Below, one piece after another: positions 1-4,591 of a DNA stretch of 6,956 bases. Both the position numbers and the translations under genes were made by a program. Every line of letters starts with the position of its first letter. Within the stretch, counting starts at the first letter, position 1. The stretch spans positions 1 through 6,956 of the forward strand of contig JAUVIX010000200.1 in NCBI GenBank assembly GCA_030592565.1, given 5' to 3'. Under the pieces are notes generated by a model. The model saw only the letters and a program-made list of their open reading frames with translations. It was not told the DNA's origin and made no database searches. The stretch is from Chlorobiota bacterium. Lineage in GTDB: Bacteria; Bacteroidota; Bacteroidia; Bacteroidales; JAADJA01.

Positions 1-775
1 AAACAGAAAGCCCTTTGTAATTTAGATTAAGAAATGCTGATGAATTATCCCTGGTCCAGTTTTCATTTCCATAAGTTGATGGACTTTTAATAGTCCCATC
101 AGGATTCAATATACTTCCATCATAAACACCACCAAAGTCAGGGCCTTTATCATCGTAAAAACGACCACCAAAATTAATGTTCAAGTCATCGTTTACATAT
201 ACCCCGCCACCAACATTAATAGCCATAGTGTTAAAAGAGCCATAAGTGGCAGAAGCTTCAATGCTTGTTTTTTCATCCGCTTTTTTGGTAATGATATTAA
301 TTACCCCTGAGTAGGCATTTGAACCATAAAGCACGGAACCGGGTCCCCTGACAATCTCAATATGGTCAATCCATTCAACAGGAAATGAATTATAGAAAAC
401 ATTGTTATGACCCCCTGAAATACCGTCTCTCAAGGGTCTTCCATTTAAAAGAATCAATACATGGTTATCGAATACACTTACATTTTGGCCGCGCATTGAA
501 GCGATATTCCACATGTAGGTACCTGCATGTATCATATAAGTACTGGTTACCCTGTTTAGGACATCACTCAATGTTGTTGACCCGAATGCAGCAATTTCCT
601 CGCTGGATACAACCGAGATAATACCCGGTGCATCGCTTAGTTTTTCTTCGCTTTTAGAAGCGGTAGTAACTTCAATATCCCAAAGTGTATTGATTTCCTG
701 CGCATGATTATACTTATATCCAATAAGTAAAACTGCGATAATTAATAAATTAGTAATTTTTTTCATTTTTTTCAT
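1..775 (-). CDS. TonB-dependent outer-membrane receptor, N-terminal part (3' end beyond the window)
   Basis: Beta-barrel transporters of this family take up iron complexes, vitamins or glycans across the outer membrane using TonB energy; the substrate here is unknown. The first 258 residues are visible. Residues 1-25 look like a signal peptide (basic MKKMKK, hydrophobic core, likely cleavage near HAQ/E). A TonB-box-like stretch (DIEVTTASK, about 33-41) leads straight into the plug domain (about 42-165), with LLNGRPLRDG near 109-118 and the family hallmark IEIVRGPGSVLYGSNAYSG near 139-157, ending GVINIITKK. Barrel strands begin after about 170. There is no carboxypeptidase-like or SusC-type N-terminal extension. 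The frame is open to the left edge, so the barrel is missing. A second in-frame ATG lies at 766; the one at 775 is chosen because it gives a slightly longer basic n-region, but either is possible. No Shine-Dalgarno is seen, as is common in Bacteroidota. A TonB-domain remnant lies 177 nt upstream on the same strand. Confidence 0.93.
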   Translation of the reverse strand, partial: MKKMKKITNLLIIAVLLIGYKYNHAQEINTLWDIEVTTASKSEEKLSDAPGIISVVSSEEIAAFGSTTLSDVLNRVTSTYMIHAGTYMWNIASMRGQNVSVFDNHVLILLNGRPLRDGISGGHNNVFYNSFPVEWIDHIEIVRGPGSVLYGSNAYSGVINIITKKADEKTSIEASATYGSFNTMAINVGGGVYVNDDLNINFGGRFYDDKGPDFGGVYDGSILNPDGTIKSPSTYGNENWTRDNSSAFLNLNYKGLSV

Positions 776-799
776 TTTTAGTTTTCAATTTATATAAAT

Positions 800-823
800 T
801 ATACAGAAACGTATCTATACAGA
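800..823. repeat. Short direct repeat TATACAGA x2 in the receptor leader
   Basis: Two exact copies of TATACAGA (800-807 and 816-823) have a period of 16 nt, within the 177-nt gap upstream of the TonB-dependent receptor start. The position suits a regulator-binding site or promoter element for the receptor gene, but eight AT-rich bases may recur by chance. A near match to the Bacteroidota -7 motif (TAcgTTTc on the minus strand) overlaps the same stretch, without a well-spaced -33 element. Confidence 0.25.
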
Positions 824-902
824 CTAACTTCGTGTCGTAAGCTTAACAAATGTCTAAATAAAATAATAATTGGTTTATTGTGAGTTGTGCGTATTAAATT
901 TT

Positions 903-930
903 GCCTGCCTTCCACTTCGCTTTGACAGGC
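903..930. repeat. REP-like GC-rich hairpin between TonB remnant and receptor gene
   Basis: GCCTGCC (903-909) and GACAGGC (924-930) form a 7-bp stem, with a single G-U pair when read as minus-strand RNA, around a 14-nt loop. This is far more GC-rich than its surroundings. It starts 23 nt after the stop codon at 953-955 and has no T-tract after it on the minus strand, so it is not a canonical intrinsic terminator. Its look resembles the dispersed CCTGCC/GGCAGG palindromes scattered between genes in many Bacteroidota genomes; this is a resemblance from memory, not a search result. Confidence 0.45.
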
Positions 931-952
931 GGGTATTCTCGTTCAACGCGGT

Positions 953-1360
953 TTATTTGGAAAAATTTATTCCTACCGTAACCCAAACAGCTACTTTTTT
1001 TCCGTTGAATTTAGCCGGTTCGTATTTAGCTTTTTTTACAGCATCTATAGCAGCTTGGTTTAGTTCCGGGATTCCCTGCAACACTATAGCATCTTTCACC
1101 ACACCGGTTTCATCTATGTATATTTTCAAATATACTTTGCCCGTAATGCTTTTTTCCTTCGCTTTATCCTGATATTTAGGCTTAATTTTAGTTAGCGGTT
1201 TTGGAGGTTCATCATACTTAGCCGTCGTAGTTGTAGCTTCTTATTTTTTGCCATCATTGTAATCTTTCAATGAAACTTCATCAGTATAAAAAGAATGGTC
1301 AAAATTATAAGTGTATTCAATGTCAGGATTCTAAATACGTATAATATTCAAATATAGTGT
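953..1360 (-). pseudogene. TonB C-terminal domain remnant, in frame with the WD40 gene but cut by nonsense codons
   Basis: Reading on past the WD40 stop in the same frame gives 135 codons ending at TAA 953-955, interrupted by TAG at 1331-1333 and TAA at 1241-1243. The last 95 residues are a well-preserved TonB C-terminal domain: DEPPKPLTKIKPKY, then GKVYLKIYIDETGVVKDAIV, GIPELNQAAIDAVKKAKYEP, and AVWVTVGINFSK at the end. TonB C-terminal domains contact TonB boxes of outer-membrane receptors. The 95-codon open stretch contains no methionine and no plausible start, so it cannot be an independent gene. The residues between the first two stops (TLYLNIIRI, then NPDIEYTYNF) look like a continuation of the C-terminal domain of the WD40 protein. 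No frameshift is needed. The stops look like single changes in lysine-type codons (for example GKK*E, DG*T). The best reading is the decayed 3' part of a longer WD40-TonB gene; readthrough is a less likely alternative. Confidence 0.75.
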
Positions 1361-2746
1361 TTACCCATCTTCAAGCATAATTTTATCCGCAATTACGGTA
1401 ATCTTATCAAAATTTTGTTTAAATGATTTTGCTTCAGTAAGCGGAACATTAATATTTAATGTTTTTCCTTTTATGGAAACCGGGAATATTTCATTATCCG
1501 CATCGTAATATCCCAGGTATTCGATTCTTAATAGTATTTCTTCTTTGGAGTTTTTGATTTTTTCAATTGCTATTTTTCTCTTTTCTGCTTTTTGAGCAAT
1601 TACCTGGTTATAATATTTTTCATAAAGCTGCTGCCTGAATATTTCGGCTTCTTTTATCCTGATTTTATAATCAATGGTAGATTCAAATTCATCTTTTTGA
1701 GCAAATAATGAAGATTTATCAATTTCTTTTCCAACACTATCGTACATATAATATTCAGCAATCAGTTTTTGAATATCATATAATTCTATTTTACCAAAGG
1801 TATTATCTTTACTGCCACATCCGATAGCCAAATCTTTAGAATTTGGACTGAAGGAAATTGAACTGATATTGCACTCTTCTTCTTTAAAAGTGTATATATC
1901 TTCAGCAGTTTCTACATCCCAAATTTTAATTTCATTATTAACTGCAAGGCTTGCAATAAAAAATCCATCAGGGCTAAATTCAATTGCTTTAATTTTATCT
2001 TTATGTCCGAGATAATCCCTGATTACATTTTTTGTACCGATAAACCAAAGCTTAATGGTGTTCCCAGATGATCCACTTATAAGGAATTTACCATCATTGC
2101 TGAATTGAAGACAAGTTACATCGGAATTGAAATCGTCAGTAAGGTCCGCAACATGCTTTTGTTTTTGGACATCCCAAATTTTTATAATTTGGTCTTTACC
2201 ACCACTCGCAACAAACCTACCATCCTGACTGTAATCTACAGCCAAAATCTCATCATTATGACCCTGGAACTTTTTTACTTCTTTTTTAGTGAAAACATCC
2301 CAGATCCTTACAGTTTTATCTGAACTGACACTAGCGAGAGAGTGGCCGTCAGGACTAAAGTCAATAGCATTTACCCCATCACTATGCCCATTAAGACTAT
2401 AAATTGTATTATCTTTTCTGATTAGGTACAAATTATTGGTCTTTTTAGATGTTCCACCAGATAGAAGATCTCCTTTAGGGCTAAAAGCAAGAGTTTCAAA
2501 GGGTATATCGGTTTTAGGAAACTGCCTGGTATCTTCATCAGAGTTTATGTTCCAGTAGGTTAATTCTACTGTTTCTTCTACATTGGAAGAACTTTGGCTA
2601 CCTCCTGATATGATAAGGCTGTCAGATAAAAACATTAATGCATTAACAGGAAAATTGTTGTTAATTTCATTTTTTAACCCTCCGTTTTGACCATAAGTTA
2701 AAACAATCATTAAAAACGAAAGGATGTTTAGAGTTAGTGTTTTCAT
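1361..2746 (-). CDS. Secreted WD40-repeat propeller protein, probably truncated by a nonsense codon
   Basis: A 461-residue product with an N-terminal signal peptide (about 1-20, MKTLTLNILSFLMIVLTYGQ, no lipobox cysteine), so it is probably periplasmic or exported. About seven WD40-type repeats follow (approximately 33-66, 83-115, 120-151, 162-193, 207-235, 247-278 and 292-325). The best ones carry GH..(V/I)..(I/V).FSPDG...AS...D..(I/V)(R/K)IWD, enough for one seven-bladed propeller, which usually serves as a protein-binding scaffold. Residues 345-400 form a charged, probably helical segment (KDEFESTIDYKIRIKEA). Residues 403-461 start a beta-rich domain (YDADNEIFPVSI, INVPLTEAKSFKQNF) that stops abruptly at DG. 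The same frame continues downstream into a TonB domain past three stops, so this product may be a shortened version of a ~597-codon ancestor. The upstream gap is 289 nt with palindromes and no visible Shine-Dalgarno. The binding partner and function are unknown. Confidence 0.9.
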   Translation of the reverse strand: MKTLTLNILSFLMIVLTYGQNGGLKNEINNNFPVNALMFLSDSLIISGGSQSSSNVEETVELTYWNINSDEDTRQFPKTDIPFETLAFSPKGDLLSGGTSKKTNNLYLIRKDNTIYSLNGHSDGVNAIDFSPDGHSLASVSSDKTVRIWDVFTKKEVKKFQGHNDEILAVDYSQDGRFVASGGKDQIIKIWDVQKQKHVADLTDDFNSDVTCLQFSNDGKFLISGSSGNTIKLWFIGTKNVIRDYLGHKDKIKAIEFSPDGFFIASLAVNNEIKIWDVETAEDIYTFKEEECNISSISFSPNSKDLAIGCGSKDNTFGKIELYDIQKLIAEYYMYDSVGKEIDKSSLFAQKDEFESTIDYKIRIKEAEIFRQQLYEKYYNQVIAQKAEKRKIAIEKIKNSKEEILLRIEYLGYYDADNEIFPVSIKGKTLNINVPLTEAKSFKQNFDKITVIADKIMLEDG

Positions 2747-2859
2747 ATTATAAAAATTAAAGTTTGAAGTGCCCTATACTCTGCGATTATTGATAATGTT
2801 TCAAAACAAGCAAGTAAAAAGTTGTTATAATGAGTGCTTTATGGTGGAAATAATGTGGA

Positions 2860-2889
2860 AAACCAAACAAAGATGATATTGTTTGGTTT
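2860..2889. repeat. Perfect 11-bp inverted repeat, 8-nt loop (operator or weak terminator)
   Basis: AAACCAAACAA (2860-2870) and TTGTTTGGTTT (2879-2889) are exact reverse complements around the 8-nt loop AGATGATA. The element lies in the 289-nt gap, 147-176 nt after the stop of the PLP-enzyme gene and 114 nt before the WD40 start. On the minus strand the stem ends in only a few T residues, so termination would be weak. A dimeric regulator site for the WD40 gene is equally possible. The arms are too long to be a trivial coincidence. Confidence 0.55.
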
Positions 2890-2911
2890 AGGTCAAGTTT
2901 ATGAAAATGAT

Positions 2912-2928
2912 AACTTTACGGTAAAGTT
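2912..2928. promoter_or_regulatory. Near-perfect 17-nt palindrome, operator-like
   Basis: AACTTTAC (2912-2919), one central base G, then GTAAAGTT (2921-2928) is a perfect two-fold symmetric site. Arms of 8 nt with a single central base are typical of homodimeric helix-turn-helix operators rather than of RNA hairpins, because no loop remains. It lies 22 nt from the 2860-2889 inverted repeat in the same leader. No regulator gene is present in the window. Confidence 0.45.
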
Positions 2929-2966
2929 CTAAATAATTAAAAAAGTAAATATGTAAAAATATAGCA

Positions 2967-2996
2967 TTTGGAACATTTAGCCTGTATATATCTTTG
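2967..2996 (+). promoter_or_regulatory. Bacteroidota-type promoter match facing right, antisense to the PLP-enzyme gene
   Basis: TTTG (2967-2970), an 18-nt spacer and TATCTTTG (2989-2996) match the Bacteroidota sigma consensus TTTG / TAnnTTTG with acceptable spacing. Transcription would start near 3003 and run into the 3' end of the PLP-enzyme gene in antisense. No rightward gene follows. In DNA this AT-rich, about one such match per several kilobases is expected by chance, so confidence is low. Confidence 0.25.
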
Positions 2997-3035
2997 CATT
3001 TGAGACTTGAATTAAGCTATTATTAATAAACTATG

Positions 3036-4505
3036 CTATAAATATTCCTTAATAACCCCGGTCTTTTCATTAAATTCCATTATCTCCTCAGCCCATTCAT
3101 TAACTTTTGCATAGCACGATTTCCAATAATTTTCGTCGTACCATTGGTCATTAAGTTCTTCAACAGTTTTTCCCTGTTGTTCAATCCAGGTAAAATATTT
3201 TAGGTTATGAATACGCTTTTTGTCGTAATATCCAAGTTCAAGGATGTTATCTATACCAAGCCCCATCAAGTCAGCCTCAAAACTGACTGCTGCATCTTGT
3301 GTTGTAAAAACTCCATGTTTCTCATTTTCCTCAATTAGTCTGGATTGATACATCTCCATCGAGTCAGTGGCTACTGTGAAGACAACATCATTTTCGTTCA
3401 TTTCATAATATTTGGCAAGCTTGATTGAGCCCATAAGATTTGCTATTGACGATATTCCGAGAAGCTCAAGTTTATCAACCAATTCCGGATCTATTTCTAA
3501 TTCATTTTTCAGGTATTCTTTTCCGGCAGGTTCATTAAACAACCTCATCAATCTCATATTGGGATTGTCGTCAATTCCTGCTACAAGGTCCATATTTCTG
3601 ATATTATGAATCCAGGGAACGTGCTTATCGCCAATACCTTCAATTCTATGCTCTCCATAACCATTATAGAGCAGGGTAGGGCACTGAAGAGCTTCACCGG
3701 CACAAACCTTAACCGATGGAAAGAACTCGCGCAAATAGTCTGTACTTCCCAGAGTACCTGCTGAACCCTGGGTGAGAAAAATACCACTGAATCTATCATT
3801 CCTATTTTTAACACTATTAAAAACCTCTTCCATTGCAGGTCCGGTAACAGCATAATGCCACAGCGAGTTACCTATCTCTTCAAACTGGTTAAGATTAACA
3901 ATCTCATCTCCACGTTCCTTGATAAGCTCTTTAACCTTATCATAAATCTCCTTTACATTACTTTCAGTTCCGGGAGTTGCAAAAACCTCAGCACCAACTT
4001 TATGCAGCCAGTCAAATCGTTCTTGCGACATCCCTTCCGGCAGGACTGCTATTGATTTGCATCCTAAAAGATATGAATCGTAAGCACCTCCGCGACAGTA
4101 ATTTCCTGTTGACGGCCATAGAGCCTTTTGCCGCGTTGGGTCGAATTTGCCAGTAATCAATTTTTCAATTAACGGACCGAAAGTAGCACCAACTTTATGT
4201 GCTCCTGTTGGAAAATATTTTCCAACCAGCATAACTATCCTGGCTTTTACGCCCGTTAAAGCTGATGGTATTTCTATGAAGTTAACGTCGCCAAATCCTC
4301 CTCCAAACTCAGTAGGTTCATTTTTCCAGGATATGCGGAAAAGGTTTAATGAGTTTAAATCCCAAAGTCCGATATTTTTTAACTTGTCCTTTATCTTTCC
4401 TGGTATCAACTCAGGATTGCGCATCTGCTTATATGTCGGAAGAATGAGGTGTCTTTCCCTGCATCTTTTAATTGTATTTTCCAGTACCTGTTTTCTGTTG
4501 TCCAT
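3036..4505 (-). CDS. Fold-type II PLP-dependent enzyme (TrpB / cysteine-synthase-like), reaction unknown
   Basis: A 489-residue cytosolic enzyme without a signal peptide. PTGAHKVGATFGP (99-111) holds the likely Schiff-base lysine K104 in the TGAHK context seen in tryptophan synthase beta. PSTGNYCRGGAYDSY (131-145) is the substrate-carboxylate (asparagine) loop. TQGSAGTLGS (245-254) is the phosphate-binding loop. TVATDSMEMYQSRL (377-390) closes the active site. Enzymes of this fold carry out beta-elimination, beta-replacement or ammonia-lyase chemistry on amino acids. The N-terminal ~85 residues and C-terminal ~90 residues (WYDENYWKSC region) extend beyond a minimal cysteine synthase, and the sequence does not resemble YgeX diaminopropionate ammonia-lyase or a normal TrpB along its length. 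It lies 86 nt downstream of ygfK on the same strand, so co-transcription is likely and a role in the same amino-acid or purine-nitrogen pathway is inferred. The ATG at 4505 is preceded by a weak purine-rich AAAGAAAAAGA. The stop is TAG. Confidence 0.88.
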   Translation of the reverse strand: MDNRKQVLENTIKRCRERHLILPTYKQMRNPELIPGKIKDKLKNIGLWDLNSLNLFRISWKNEPTEFGGGFGDVNFIEIPSALTGVKARIVMLVGKYFPTGAHKVGATFGPLIEKLITGKFDPTRQKALWPSTGNYCRGGAYDSYLLGCKSIAVLPEGMSQERFDWLHKVGAEVFATPGTESNVKEIYDKVKELIKERGDEIVNLNQFEEIGNSLWHYAVTGPAMEEVFNSVKNRNDRFSGIFLTQGSAGTLGSTDYLREFFPSVKVCAGEALQCPTLLYNGYGEHRIEGIGDKHVPWIHNIRNMDLVAGIDDNPNMRLMRLFNEPAGKEYLKNELEIDPELVDKLELLGISSIANLMGSIKLAKYYEMNENDVVFTVATDSMEMYQSRLIEENEKHGVFTTQDAAVSFEADLMGLGIDNILELGYYDKKRIHNLKYFTWIEQQGKTVEELNDQWYDENYWKSCYAKVNEWAEEIMEFNEKTGVIKEYL

Positions 4506-4521
4506 AGTCTTTTTCTTTGAA

Positions 4522-4537
4522 CCAAGGCATACCTTGG
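4522..4537. repeat. Perfect hairpin CCAAGG-CATA-CCTTGG just upstream of the PLP-enzyme start
   Basis: CCAAGG (4522-4527) and CCTTGG (4532-4537) pair perfectly around a 4-nt loop; on the minus-strand RNA a further G-U and A-U pair extend the stem. It ends 16 nt before the ATG at 4505. No T-tract follows, so it is not an intrinsic terminator. It could stabilise or process the ygfK-PLP transcript, limit translation of the downstream gene, or be a DNA-level operator. Confidence 0.5.
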
Positions 4538-4567
4538 CTTAACATTTGCAATATTTAATTCTTTTTA

Positions 4568-4588
4568 TCTCATCTCTCATAACTCATT
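4568..4588 (-). repeat. Three tandem heptamers (NATGAGN) right after the ygfK stop
   Basis: On the minus strand AATGAGT, TATGAGA and GATGAGA follow one another with an exact 7-nt period, beginning 3 nt after the ygfK stop codon. The five-base core ATGAG is invariant in all three copies. Tandem short repeats can arise by slippage or mark a binding site. The first ATG in the array opens only a five-codon frame, so no gene is proposed. Confidence 0.35.
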
Positions 4589-4591
4589 CTT

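Noticed and set aside
870..1172. Plus-strand open frame of 100 codons
   Set aside because: It lies antisense to the TonB-domain coding stretch, whose minus-strand translation is a clear conserved domain; the plus-strand product has no recognisable features.
953..1240. TonB domain as an independent small gene
   Set aside because: The open stretch contains no methionine codon and no sensible GTG or TTG start before the conserved domain begins, and the stop at 1241-1243 closes it upstream.
1241..1363. Recoding of TAA and TAG as sense codons in this organism
   Set aside because: The neighbouring ygfK and PLP-enzyme genes end cleanly at TAG, with non-coding sequence after it, so TAG at least acts as a normal stop. 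No sign of a local recoding element was seen, although gene-specific readthrough is not excluded.
2860..2889. Strong intrinsic terminator for the ygfK-PLP unit
   Set aside because: The stem is AT-rich with three G-C pairs, lies well after the stop codon and lacks a long T-tract on the minus strand.
3036..4505. Annotation as tryptophan synthase beta (trpB) or diaminopropionate ammonia-lyase (ygeX)
   Set aside because: Only the local active-site motifs resemble TrpB; length, N- and C-terminal regions and context differ, no trpA or other trp gene is present, and YgeX motifs were not recognised.
4147..4542. Plus-strand open frame of 131 codons
   Set aside because: It is the shadow of the N-terminal half of the PLP enzyme, which shows full family motifs on the other strand.
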